Source: CAVUCH01 sp963739995 (lineage in GTDB: Bacteria > Acidobacteriota > Vicinamibacteria > Vicinamibacterales > JAENWD01). Taken from it: 64,000 nucleotides of DNA. The stretch is taken from contig CAVUCH010000004.1 in NCBI GenBank assembly GCA_963739995.1, forward strand, positions 372,001 to 436,000. Direction: 5' to 3'. Of the stretch, positions 33,887 to 42,942 are shown one piece after another. The position numbers and the translations under genes were made by a program. Positions within the stretch are counted from its first letter, which is position 1. Each line of letters opens with the position of its first letter. The notes below the pieces were generated by a model. That model had not been told where the DNA came from. It made no database searches and saw only the letters and a list, made by a program, of their open reading frames with translations.

Positions 33887-36028
33887 TCAGGCCGCGCGGG
33901 TCGCGCCACCGAGCGCTGTGAGGATCTGCTGGGCACAGAGGGGGATGACACTGCCGGGCCCGAACACCGCCGCCACGCCCGCCGCGCGCAGGAACTCGTA
34001 GTCGTGCGGCGGAATAACGCCCCCCACCACGACGAGGATGTCGTCGCGTCCGAGACGCTTCAGCTCCGCAATCGCCTCCGGCACGAGCGTCTTGTGCCCG
34101 CCGGCCAGGCTCGACACGCCGAGCACGTGCACGTCGTTCTCAGCCGCCATGCGCGCCGCTTCGCGCGGTGTCTGGAAGAGGGGACCCACGTCGACGTCGA
34201 AGCCCACGTCGGCAAAGGCGGTGGCGATGACCTTCGCCCCGCGATCGTGACCGTCCTGCCCCATCTTCGCCACGAGCAGCCGCGGACGCCGGCCTTCATC
34301 CGCGGCAAAGGACTCGGCCATCTGGCGCGCCTTCAGGAACTCGGCGTCCCCCTGGCTCTCGGACGAGTACACGCCGGAGATCGTCCGGTTGACCGCCTGA
34401 TACCGCCCGAACGCGGCCTCGAGGGCGGTCGAGATCTCGCCGAGCGTCGCGCGCGCCCGCGCCGCAGTGACGGCCAGCGCGAGGAGGTTGGCGCCGCCGG
34501 TGTCTGCGGCGCGAGTCAGTGACGCCAGCGCCTCCTGCACAGCGGCGGCATCGCGGGTGCCGCGCACACGGGCGAGGCGGGCCACCTGGCTCTCGCGCAC
34601 GGACCCGTTGTCCACCTCCCGTACGTCGAGCGGTTCCTCGCGTGGGAGGCGATACTTGTTGACCCCGACGATGACCTCGCGGCCCGAGTCGATCCGCGCC
34701 TGGCGCCGCGCCGCGGCTTCCTCGATGCGCATCTTCGGCAGGCCCGTGTCGATGGCCTTCGTCATGCCGCCAAGCGCCTCGATCTCCTGGATGTGCTGCC
34801 ACGCCCGGCGCATCAGCTCGTGCGTCAGCGTCTCGACGTAGTAGCTGCCGGCCCACGGGTCGACCACCTTCGTGATCGCCGTCTCCTCCTGCAGGTAGAT
34901 CTGCGTGTTGCGCGCGATGCGTGCGGAGAAATCGCTCGGGAGCGCAATCGCCTCATCGAGCGCATTCGTGTGGAGCGATTGCGTGTGCCCGAGCACGGCC
35001 GCCAGCGCCTCGATGCACGTCCGCGTGACGTTGTTGAAGGCGTCCTGCGCCGTCAGGCTCCAGCCGGACGTCTGGGAGTGCGTCCGGAGCGCCATCGACT
35101 TCGGGTTCTTCGGATTGAAGCCTTTGATCAGCACCGCCCACAGCGCGCGCGCGGCGCGCAGCTTGGCGATCTCCATGAAGTGGTTCATGCCGATCGCCCA
35201 GAAGAAGCTGAGGCGTGGCGCGAAGCTGTCGATGTCGAGCCCCGCGCGGATGCCCGTACGCACGTACTCGAGGCCGTCCGCGAGCGTGTACCCCAGTTCG
35301 ATGTCGGCCGTCGCCCCCGCTTCCTGCATGTGGTACCCGCTGATCGAGATGCAGTTGAAGCGGGGCATCGACTCGGCGCAGTAACGGAAGATGTCGCCGA
35401 TGATCCGCATCGAGGGCGCCGGCGGGTAGATGTAGGTGTTGCGGACCATGAATTCCTTGAGGATGTCGTTCTGGATGGTCCCGCTCAACTGCGCGGCCGT
35501 CACCCCCTGCTCCTCCGCCGCTACGATGTAGAACGCCATCACCGGCAGCACGGCCCCGTTCATCGTCATCGACACGGACATCTGGTCGAGCGGGATCTGA
35601 TCGAAGAGAATCTTCATGTCCTCGACGGAATCGATCGCCACGCCGGCCTTGCCGACGTCGCCTGCGACGCGCTCGTTGTCGGAGTCGTAGCCGCGGTGCG
35701 TCGCCAGATCGAAGGCCACCGAGAGGCCTTTCTGCCCCCCAGCGAGGTTGCGGCGGTAGAAGGCGTTCGACTCTTCGGCCGTCGAGAAGCCCGCGTACTG
35801 CCGAATCGTCCACGGCTGCAGCGCGTACATCGTGGCGTACGGGCCCCGAAGAAACGGCGGCAGGCCGGCGGCATACTCGAGGTGCTCCATCCCCTCGAGG
35901 TCGCCGGGGGAGTACACGGCCTTGACGGGGATGGGCTCGGGCGTGAGCCTGCGGTCCCCCCGAGCGGGCCCGGTGGGTGTGACGGCCACCGCGGGTCGGT
36001 ACTCGATCTGCGAATAGTCCGGTCTCAT
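33887..36028 (-). CDS. mutB: Methylmalonyl-CoA mutase large (catalytic) subunit
   Basis: The protein is 713 residues with a substrate-binding TIM barrel (about 60-430) and a C-terminal cobalamin domain (about 580-713). The B12 base-off motif is visible as DGHDRG (592-597, Asp592, His594, Gly597), followed by GVSSLAGGHKTLVPE and VVVGGVIPPHDYEFL. The N-terminal barrel carries GPYATMYALQPWTIRQYAGFSTAEESN, a near-invariant block that contacts CoA. The enzyme interconverts (R)-methylmalonyl-CoA and succinyl-CoA with adenosylcobalamin. It would pair with the mutA product just upstream (22 bp). The pathway is breakdown of propionyl-CoA from odd-chain fatty acids or amino acids. No propionyl-CoA carboxylase is in the window. 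Confidence 0.96.
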   Translation of the reverse strand: MRPDYSQIEYRPAVAVTPTGPARGDRRLTPEPIPVKAVYSPGDLEGMEHLEYAAGLPPFLRGPYATMYALQPWTIRQYAGFSTAEESNAFYRRNLAGGQKGLSVAFDLATHRGYDSDNERVAGDVGKAGVAIDSVEDMKILFDQIPLDQMSVSMTMNGAVLPVMAFYIVAAEEQGVTAAQLSGTIQNDILKEFMVRNTYIYPPAPSMRIIGDIFRYCAESMPRFNCISISGYHMQEAGATADIELGYTLADGLEYVRTGIRAGLDIDSFAPRLSFFWAIGMNHFMEIAKLRAARALWAVLIKGFNPKNPKSMALRTHSQTSGWSLTAQDAFNNVTRTCIEALAAVLGHTQSLHTNALDEAIALPSDFSARIARNTQIYLQEETAITKVVDPWAGSYYVETLTHELMRRAWQHIQEIEALGGMTKAIDTGLPKMRIEEAAARRQARIDSGREVIVGVNKYRLPREEPLDVREVDNGSVRESQVARLARVRGTRDAAAVQEALASLTRAADTGGANLLALAVTAARARATLGEISTALEAAFGRYQAVNRTISGVYSSESQGDAEFLKARQMAESFAADEGRRPRLLVAKMGQDGHDRGAKVIATAFADVGFDVDVGPLFQTPREAARMAAENDVHVLGVSSLAGGHKTLVPEAIAELKRLGRDDILVVVGGVIPPHDYEFLRAAGVAAVFGPGSVIPLCAQQILTALGGATRAA

Positions 36029-36049
36029 ATCACCCGTTCACCACGGCGG

Positions 36050-37469
36050 CTACCAGATCCCGAGCGCATCCTGCCACATGGTGAGCGTCTGCACGATGTC
36101 GCTGCCGACGTGCACGAATCCCTGAACACCGGCCGCTACGAGCGCATGAGCCTGATCTCTGGGGTTGCCCGCAACGAGCACCGGCACGTACACGGCGGCA
36201 CACACCTCCTGCGCGAACGGCAAATACTCGGGATCCGAGCTGCACAACACGATCAGGTCCGCCGCATGGTCGGCGTACTGGTCCGACTGCTCGATGTCGA
36301 ACCCGCCGCAGCCGAAGAAGTTCAGGCAGAAGTTGGCGCGTGCTCCCCGCTTCTTCACGTCGCCGCGCGTCAGGAGCAGCACCCGCGGAACCCGCCCGTT
36401 CGCCCGGGCGTACCGGGCAGTGCGCTGGCGAATGGCCTCGAGCGGCACGGCCAACCGCCAGGTGCTGGCCGCGTCGGCCGGCAGGTGCGCGGTAGCTGGT
36501 GCCTTCTCCGAAACGTCCGGGTAGTTGTTCACGCCGACAAGGGTTCGGCGTCGCGACGACACGGCGGCCGCCCGCGCGGCTCGCGACGCGACGAGCCGGG
36601 AGGGAATGGCGCCGGCGGCGAACGCGGCAGCGAATCCTCCTTCAGCCTCGACCTGCTGGAACTCGGTCCACGCCGCGCGCGCGAGCGCATCGGTGAGTAC
36701 CTCGACGTAGTACGAGCCGCCGGCCGGGTCCGCCACGGCGTCGATGAGCGACTCGTCCTTCAGAATGCGTTGAACGTTGAGCGCCAGGTGCTCGTCGAAC
36801 CCGAACGCCTCGACGGTCAGCCGGTCGCAGCCGCCAATCGCGGCGGAGAGCGCCTCCGTGGTGGCGCGCAGCAGGTTGGTGTACGGATCGGTACAGGCTC
36901 TTGTTGATGCGGGCGGTCCGGACGTGCAGGCGCGCACGCGCGGAGGCGGGATCCGCGGGCCCGAAGGCGCCCGCCGCCTGTGCCCACGCGAGCCGTGCGG
37001 CCCGCAGCTTCGCAATCTCCAGGAAGTAGAGAGAGCCCACGGCAAACACGAACGTCATCGAGGACGCCGCCTCGTCCACGCTCGTGCCGGCGCTCGTGCG
37101 CGCGGCCACACGATCGACGCCGGCCGCCACCGCCCACGCGATCTCCTGCACCGACGTCGCACCCTGATCGTGCCACTCGTCGGCGCGGATGGCGTCTGCA
37201 GGAGGCGCGAACGTCTCCTCGATCGCCCATGGCACACCGCTGCCGCGGACGAAGGGAAACGTGCCGGGCGCCGCGTGCAGCTGCGTGTCGAGCCCCGCCA
37301 GGTCTTCCGAACGGTAGTACGGCTTCACCGTCACGCCATCCTCGGGTTGCCACAGCAGCTTCCGCGCGTAGTCGGCGCCCCTGAGGTCTGCGCGGATGAG
37401 GGCGTCCCACTCGCTGGTGGAGACCGCAGGGAACTGCTCGCGCAGCCGGAGCGGAGTCTCCTCAGGCAT
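36050..37469 (-). pseudogene. mutA: Methylmalonyl-CoA mutase small subunit, one frameshift
   Basis: Two frames make one small subunit of about 472 residues. Frame 1 from ATG 37469 runs from MPEETPLRLREQF through RARLHVRTARINKSLY. Frame 2 continues DPYTNLLRATTEALSAAIGGCDRLTVEAFGFDEHLALNVQRILKDE to 36050 (TLTMWQDALGIW). The break is near 36890 (CCTGTACCGATCCGTAC). Removing one C restores the family block. The C-terminal alpha/beta domain lacks the DxHxxG motif, as expected for the non-catalytic subunit. The ATG overlaps the stop of mce by 8 bp. Truncation would leave mutB without its partner, although some mutases are homodimers. The otherwise intact operon argues that the break is an assembly error. 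Confidence 0.85.
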
Positions 37470-37929
37470 GAGAGCCCTCCTGCACGATCTCGAGGAGATA
37501 GCCGAACGACGCCGACTCGGTCGTCTTCGGATGGACGAAGAACACCGTTGTGCCGCGCGATCCCCTGCGAGGCGCGGCGTCGATCACTTTGAAGCCGTTC
37601 GCCCTCATATAGTCGAAGGCCCGCTGGATGTCATCCACGCGCAGCGCCACGTGCGCGAGCCCGCCGCGGCCGCCGTTCCCTTCCAGCTGCTTCGACACCG
37701 GCGAATCGGGCGTCAGCGGCTCCAGCAGCTGCACCAGGTTCGGGCCGTCGCCCACCTGCAGCAGCACTTCGCGCACCTGGTCCCCCCCGAGCACGTCTTC
37801 GCGGTGCAGTTCGGTGAACCCGAGGGCCTTGTACGCATCCACGTGCGCCTCCAGCTCCCCCGGTTTGATCGAGATCGCCACGTGGTCGAAGAAGAGAAAG
37901 CCGGGTACGGCCGTAATGTCGCTGGTCAT
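37462..37929 (-). CDS. mce: Methylmalonyl-CoA epimerase
   Basis: The product is 155 residues from ATG 37929, chosen since the protein then starts just before the first VOC strand. Two VOC (glyoxalase-fold) modules are present. Metal ligands are seen as His in FFDHVAISI (about residue 16), Glu in VLLQVGDGPNLVQLLEP (strand end), His in LAHVALRVDD, and Glu in YLLEIVQEG. It interconverts the S and R forms of methylmalonyl-CoA ahead of the mutase. It is the first gene of the mce-mutA-mutB-meaB operon and overlaps mutA by 8 bp. The open frame continues upstream to 38196, but that part has no family similarity. Confidence 0.9.
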   Translation of the reverse strand: MTSDITAVPGFLFFDHVAISIKPGELEAHVDAYKALGFTELHREDVLGGDQVREVLLQVGDGPNLVQLLEPLTPDSPVSKQLEGNGGRGGLAHVALRVDDIQRAFDYMRANGFKVIDAAPRRGSRGTTVFFVHPKTTESASFGYLLEIVQEGSHA

Positions 37930-38250
37930 CGCTCGAGCTCCACCACGGTCTGGCCGGCGCATCTCGATGAGGCTGTGATGAACGTCGCCGACGAGCAGTT
38001 CTGTGACATCGATGGTTTCGTGACGCGAACCACACGGGTTCCGCACGATCGGGTCATGAAAGACGACATGTGGCGCGGAGCGCCTTCTGTATTCTCTCAT
38101 CGGTCGAGCCTGGGGCGATGGAAGCGGGATCGAGGAAGGCGGAAAGAGGCCCAAACGAACGAGCGGCGGCAGTAAGGCCGCAACGAGCTGGAGCACAGCT
38201 CGGCCCTGGTTGACCGGTTGGCGTGAGTGGACGGCGAGCCGCCGTGGTCG
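37930..38250. other. Gap of 321 bp upstream of the mce operon
   Basis: It must contain the promoter for the mce-mutA-mutB-meaB operon (minus strand). It also separates that operon from the 3' end of permease copy 4. No clear promoter, terminator or riboswitch was seen; in particular, no cobalamin riboswitch-like pattern was recognised, although a cobalamin enzyme lies downstream. Confidence 0.4.
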
Positions 38251-40902
38251 CTATTCGTCTCGCAGCGCCAGGTTGGGATCGATCTTCGTGGCCGAGTACG
38301 CCGGCAGGGCGCTCGCGGCGAGGGCGACCACGACGAGGAGCGCCGCAACCGCGGCGAACGTCGCCGGGTCGCCGGGGCTCACGCCGAACAGGAGGCTCGC
38401 GATCACCCGGCGGATCGCGATGGCCGCCGCGAGCCCCACGGCAATACCAATGAGGGTTGGCCGCAAGGCATCCGCCACGACCATTCGCACCACACCGCGG
38501 GCACCTGCACCAAGCGCCATGCGGATGCCAATCTCCCGCACCCGTCGTCGCACACCGTACGCCAGCACGCTGTAGAGACCTATCGCCGCGAGCACCAGCG
38601 CGAAGGACGCGAAGGCGGCCAGGACGTACATCGTGAACTGCCGGTCAGACATGGAGCGCGTGACCACCATCTCCATCGGCATCACGAAGTCGATCGGCTG
38701 GTCCGGATCGATCGCGTGGCCGGCCGCGACCAGCGATGAGGCCAGCGCCTCGGGCGCCGCCAGGCGCGTGCGCGCGACAATGGCTGCCGTGGCCCACGGC
38801 ACCTGTGCCAGCGGAAAGTACATCGACGCGGGGCCCGCGGCCGCCAGTTCGTGCTCCCTGACGTCCCGCACGATGCCGACCACCTCGCGCGTCGCCTCCG
38901 GGAAGAAGGCCGTCGACAGGCGCTGCCCGATCGGGTCCTCCCCCGGCCAGAGCCGCTTCGCCATGGCCTCGCTGACGAGGGCGACCGCGGGTGCGCCCTG
39001 CCGGTCCGCCTCGGTGAAATCACGGCCGCGCACCAGCGGAATGCGCATGGTGTGGAGGTACCCGGGCGTGATGACGTTCCCTTGCACCTGTGGCTGTTCG
39101 GACACCGGCAGCTGCGGCCGCCCGACGATCTGGACGGGCCAGCTGTTGCCGGAGCCGCTGAGCGGCAGGGCCATCACGATGCCCGCGGATTCGACTCCGG
39201 GCAACGCCCGCACCCGGCCCGCGAGCTCGGTGAAGAAACGCGCCTGCTGTTCGCGCTCGGGATACCGCCGCTCGGGCAGAGACACCGACGCCGTCAGCAC
39301 GCCGCGCGCATCGAACCCGGGACTCACCGTGTTCAGCAGCCACAGGCTTCTGATCAGCAGGCCGGCGCCGATGAGCAGCACGAGCGAGAGCGCCACCTCG
39401 ACGAGGATGAGCGTGCTCCGCACGCGCGAGCCCGCCGCGTCGGAGCCACCACGGCCGCCGCTCTCCTTGATCGCGTCAGTCACATTGGACCGTGCGAGAC
39501 GCAACGCGGGCGCGAGGCCTGCTCCCAGGCCGGTGGCCACTGACACGACGGACGTGAACGCCAGCACCTGCCAGTCGACGTGCATCGGCACGGCCTGCGG
39601 GAGCGCCTCGCCGAAGAACGCGGTGATGAGATCGACGCCCGCACGGGCCACCAGCAGCCCGAGTGCGCCGCCGGAGACGGCGAGCACCGTCGTCTCAGTC
39701 AACACCTGCCGTACGATGCGGCCCGCACCCGCACCGAGCGCCAGGCGGACGGCCATCTCGCGGCGCCGGGCAAGGGTGCGGGCGAGCACGAGGTTCGCGA
39801 CGTTCGCGCACGCGATCAGCAGGACGAACGCTACCGCGCCGAGCAGGACCAGCAGCGACGGCCGCACGTCGCCGACCAGGTCCTCACGCAGCGGCACCAC
39901 GACTGCGCCCCACCCCTTGTTGTCTTCCGGGTACTCCTGCTGGAGGGTTCGCGAGATCGTCGCCATTTCGGCCTGTGCCTGCTGCACGTCCACGCCAGGC
40001 GCCAGGCGCGCGACCACCATCAAGCTGTGCTCACTGCGCACCGCCCGCTCCTTTTCCGTCCACACGAGGGGCGTCCACAGCTGCGCCCAATCCGGAAAGG
40101 TGAACGCGGGGCCCATGATGCCGACCACGGTGACCGGCAACCCGTCGAGGGTCACGCGGCTGCCGACGATCGCGCGGTCGCCGCCGAAGCGTGTCTGCCA
40201 GAGCCGGTGACTGAGAATCACCACGGGTTCGCGCCCGGGCTCGTCTTCCCCGGGCAGGAACCACCGGCCTTCGATCGGCCGCACGCCGAGCACGTCGAAG
40301 AAGCCCGCCGACACGCTCTGCGCCCGCAGCAGCTCCGCCTGCCCGCGGCCGGTCAGCGTGTACGTCTTGTATTGATGGACGGCCATCCGCGTGAACACGT
40401 GCTGGCGGCGCTCCCAATCCAGGTAGTTCGCCGCGGAAACGGCAAACTGGGTCCTGCCGGGGAACATGGCCGGCGGGGGGACGTGCCACACCGTCACGAG
40501 CCGGTCGGAATCCTTGTACGGGAGCGGCTTGAGCAGGACGGCATTGACAACCGTGAAGATCGCGGCGTTCGCGCCGATGCCGAGCGCGAGCACGATGAGC
40601 ACGGCGGCGGTGAAGCCGGGGTTCTTGCGAAAGCCGCGAAGGGCGTAGCGCATGTCCTGCAGGGTGGCCGCGACGATCGGAACGGTTCGCCGCTCCCGGT
40701 ACTGCTCTGTAACCTGCTGCACTCCCCCGAACGCCAGGACAGCCTGCCGCCGGGCCTCCTCCGGGGTGAGGCCCGCGCGCTCGTTGTCGTCGGCGTGCAT
40801 GCGGAGATGCGCCTCGATCTCGTCCGCGAGCTCGCGATCGCTGTGCGCGCCGTTGAACAAACCGGCCACCCGCCAGGCCCACGCACGAAGCCGCCGCATC
40901 AT
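38251..40902 (-). CDS. ADOP/MacB-type ABC permease, copy 4, with N-terminal permease-prefix domain
   Basis: The product is 883 residues from the first of two adjacent ATGs (40902, 40899). Unlike the other copies it has about 85 extra N-terminal residues. These are the helical prefix (MMRRLRAWAWRVAGLFNG, then ELADEIEAHLRMHADDNERAGLTPEEARRQAVLAFGGVQQVTEQYRERR), which often links ADOP permeases to PadR control. The normal pattern then follows: DMRYALRGFRKNPGFTAAVLIVLALGIGANAAIFTVVNAVLL, first core, FtsX unit, second core and unit, ending DPNLALRDE. It lies next to the PadR gene, with the stop and start sharing one base (TGATG), so the two are translationally coupled. The PadR protein likely controls its level. 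Confidence 0.92.
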   Translation of the reverse strand: MMRRLRAWAWRVAGLFNGAHSDRELADEIEAHLRMHADDNERAGLTPEEARRQAVLAFGGVQQVTEQYRERRTVPIVAATLQDMRYALRGFRKNPGFTAAVLIVLALGIGANAAIFTVVNAVLLKPLPYKDSDRLVTVWHVPPPAMFPGRTQFAVSAANYLDWERRQHVFTRMAVHQYKTYTLTGRGQAELLRAQSVSAGFFDVLGVRPIEGRWFLPGEDEPGREPVVILSHRLWQTRFGGDRAIVGSRVTLDGLPVTVVGIMGPAFTFPDWAQLWTPLVWTEKERAVRSEHSLMVVARLAPGVDVQQAQAEMATISRTLQQEYPEDNKGWGAVVVPLREDLVGDVRPSLLVLLGAVAFVLLIACANVANLVLARTLARRREMAVRLALGAGAGRIVRQVLTETTVLAVSGGALGLLVARAGVDLITAFFGEALPQAVPMHVDWQVLAFTSVVSVATGLGAGLAPALRLARSNVTDAIKESGGRGGSDAAGSRVRSTLILVEVALSLVLLIGAGLLIRSLWLLNTVSPGFDARGVLTASVSLPERRYPEREQQARFFTELAGRVRALPGVESAGIVMALPLSGSGNSWPVQIVGRPQLPVSEQPQVQGNVITPGYLHTMRIPLVRGRDFTEADRQGAPAVALVSEAMAKRLWPGEDPIGQRLSTAFFPEATREVVGIVRDVREHELAAAGPASMYFPLAQVPWATAAIVARTRLAAPEALASSLVAAGHAIDPDQPIDFVMPMEMVVTRSMSDRQFTMYVLAAFASFALVLAAIGLYSVLAYGVRRRVREIGIRMALGAGARGVVRMVVADALRPTLIGIAVGLAAAIAIRRVIASLLFGVSPGDPATFAAVAALLVVVALAASALPAYSATKIDPNLALRDE

Positions 40903-41240
40903 CACCCCTCCCGCGGCGCCAGGAACCGCGCCAGAATTTCTGTCGTCAGTTGCCACTCGCGCGCTTCGGCCGCGAGCTGCTTGCGGCCGGCGCGTGTGAG
41001 CGTGTAGAAGCGCGCGCGCCGGTTGTTGTCGGACACGCCCCACTCGGAGGAGATGTAGCCCTCCTGCTCCAGCTTCAGGAGCGCCGGGTACAGCGTGCCG
41101 TAGTTGAGCGAGAGCAGGTCTTCGCTCGTCTGCTCGATCCGCCTCGCGATGCCATAGCCATGCAGCGGGCCCAGTGTTTCGAGCGTCTTGAGCACCATCA
41201 GCGCGAGCGTACCCTGCCAGACGTCGGTCTTGTGTCCCAT
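40902..41240 (-). CDS. PadR-family transcriptional regulator coupled to ADOP permease copy 4
   Basis: The product is 112 residues. It carries the PadR pattern LQGTLALMVLKTLETLGPLHGYGIARRIEQTSEDLLSLNYGTLYPALLKLEQEGYISSEWG (with WQ for LQ in this copy), including the recognition helix NYGTLYPALLKLEQ and the wing RRARFYTLTRAGRKQL. A short C-terminal helix (WQLTTEILARFLAP) gives dimerisation. The ATG at 41240 is preceded by GAGGAG. Its stop overlaps the permease start by one base. This arrangement is typical of ADOP operons, where PadR represses the pair and is released by a ligand or stress. The upstream hairpin at 41241-41261 contains the ribosome-binding site. Confidence 0.92.
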   Translation of the reverse strand: MGHKTDVWQGTLALMVLKTLETLGPLHGYGIARRIEQTSEDLLSLNYGTLYPALLKLEQEGYISSEWGVSDNNRRARFYTLTRAGRKQLAAEAREWQLTTEILARFLAPREG

Positions 41241-41261
41241 GTCGCCGGACTCCTCGGCGAC
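41241..41261 (-). promoter_or_regulatory. Hairpin containing the ribosome-binding site of the PadR gene
   Basis: GTCGCCG (41241-41247) and CGGCGAC (41255-41261) form a perfect 7-bp inverted repeat whose 7-base loop, read on the minus strand, is AGGAGTC. The hairpin ends one base before the ATG. The AGGAG ribosome-binding site is therefore in the loop. It could be a translational control element or a protein site; I cannot tell which. Confidence 0.45.
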
Positions 41262-41368
41262 ACGATAACACGTCCTATTGGTTTGCAATACGAGTGCCCG
41301 CAATGCGGTGTTCCAGCTCGGCCCGTGTCGAACTGCACTGACGAGCAGGTCCCTGGGATGTGGGCGCG

Positions 41369-42649
41369 TCAGGCCGTGTGGAATGGCCGCTCGATGGAGG
41401 GGCTCTGCGCGCTGAAGAACTTCGGCCCGTTCTCGGTGATGTAGAGGCAGTCCTCGAGGCGGATGCCGAACTCGCCATAGATGGCAATCATCGGCTCGTC
41501 GCTGAAGCACATGCCCGGCTCGAGCTTGGTCGTGTTGCCGCGCACGAAGTTGGTCCACTCGTGCCCGTCCATCCCGATGCCGTGGCCCGTGCGGTGCGGC
41601 AGGCCGGGAACTCTGTAGTCGGGACCGAAGCCCGCGTCGGTGATGACGCGCCGCGCCGCGGCGTCCACCGATTCGCATGCAGCGCCGACCTGGGCAGCCG
41701 CGAAGGCGGCCGTCTGCGCGGCCTTCTCGACCGCCCAGACGTCAGCCTGCCGCTTCGATGGCGTGCCGAAGACCGTCGTGCGCGTGATGTCGGATTGATA
41801 ACCCTCGACGGTGCAGCCCCCGTCCACCAGCACCACATCGCCGCCCTTCAGCCGTTGTGGCGTGATGCTGCCGTGTGGAAAGGCGGAGTACTGCGCGAAC
41901 TGCGCGAACGCCGCGCCGCTCACCCCGAGCGCGTCGAACGCCGCGCTCACGATGTTCCCCATGTCGAACTGCGTCATCCCCTCGGCGAGTGATGCGAACG
42001 CGGCCCTGAAGGCCGCGATGGTGATGTCGTTGGCCCGCTGCATCAGTGCGATCTCGGCAGGTGACTTGATCATCCGGCAGCCGGCCGTCACGGCGGTGGC
42101 CAGGACGAACCGGCTCGCGGGCGCTGCAGCACGCAGTCCTTCGGCGATGAAGAAGCGCACGCGCTCCTCGATGCCTATCGTGCCCGTGGCGACACCGCGG
42201 TCCCTGAGGATCCCGGACACGACCGCTCCCCAGTCCTCATCCTCCTGCCACACCCGCACGTCGTTGCTGAACCGGGTGATCTCCCGCGCACGCGCCTCTT
42301 CGAAGGCAGGCGCGACGTATGCGAGCTCGCCCTTCGCGGGGATCACCAGCAGGAACGGGCGCTCGCTGGTGCCCCAGGACACGTCGACGAAGTACCGCAG
42401 GCTCGTGCCGGGCTCCAGGACGATGGCACCGAGGCCGTGCTCGCTCATGAGCCGCCGCGCCTTCTCGATGCGCGCGTACCGTTCCTGATCGCCGACCGGG
42501 ACGGGTGTACCGGGAAACCGCTCGAGGGCGGCAACCCGCGGCGGGATCACGGCACGCCGCCGGTCGTCCTGGTCCCCGAACGTCGTCGCAGGCACGGACG
42601 CCGCCGCGGCGGCGGATGCCTGGATGAATCGACGTCTCGAGAGGGTCAT
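41369..42649 (-). CDS. M24-family aminopeptidase P/prolidase-like metallopeptidase, Tat-exported
   Basis: The product is 426 residues from ATG 42649. A Tat leader is plain (LSRRRFIQASAAAAASVPA). The N-terminal creatinase-like domain runs to about 200. The pita-bread catalytic domain follows. Metal ligands appear in order: VDGGCTVEGYQSDITRT (two Asp), HGIGMDGHE (His), FSDEPMI (Glu) and RLEDCLYIT (Glu). These are the M24B ligands of Xaa-Pro aminopeptidase and prolidase. A longer open frame upstream has no family similarity. The protein would work in the periplasm to cleave Xaa-Pro peptides. The gene is divergent from pssA, 293 bp away. Confidence 0.9.
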   Translation of the reverse strand: MTLSRRRFIQASAAAAASVPATTFGDQDDRRRAVIPPRVAALERFPGTPVPVGDQERYARIEKARRLMSEHGLGAIVLEPGTSLRYFVDVSWGTSERPFLLVIPAKGELAYVAPAFEEARAREITRFSNDVRVWQEDEDWGAVVSGILRDRGVATGTIGIEERVRFFIAEGLRAAAPASRFVLATAVTAGCRMIKSPAEIALMQRANDITIAAFRAAFASLAEGMTQFDMGNIVSAAFDALGVSGAAFAQFAQYSAFPHGSITPQRLKGGDVVLVDGGCTVEGYQSDITRTTVFGTPSKRQADVWAVEKAAQTAAFAAAQVGAACESVDAAARRVITDAGFGPDYRVPGLPHRTGHGIGMDGHEWTNFVRGNTTKLEPGMCFSDEPMIAIYGEFGIRLEDCLYITENGPKFFSAQSPSIERPFHTA

Positions 42650-42942
42650 GCTGGTGTGATGCAGGCGTGTAATCAGGCCGTGACCTCGGGCCGCGGGCGG
42701 CTCCTCAGGATCGCCCCCAGGACCATCACGTGTTTTCTCATCGCGTGTCGTTTCTCCAGACGGCTGCCCACGGCACGGGGAGGAGTTCCGCGGCTTTCGG
42801 ATCGGGTCTGGAGCGCCCAACTTAGCTCAGCGGCCCACGCCGTGCAACGGCAATTGTCCGCCGGCCCACGACGGGAACGGTCACGGCGGTGCCGGGTCGT
42901 GCTCGCATGGGCGCGTGCTCCGGGTTGTGTAGGATGCGGGGC

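Noticed and set aside
34793..36907. Plus-strand open frame of 704 codons opposite mutB
   Set aside because: Shadow of mutB and mutA; the His/Arg/Val composition has no family pattern.
42818..42895. tRNA-like stretch (CAACTTAGCTCAGCGG)
   Set aside because: The D-arm-like piece is not followed by an anticodon arm, T-arm or CCA end.
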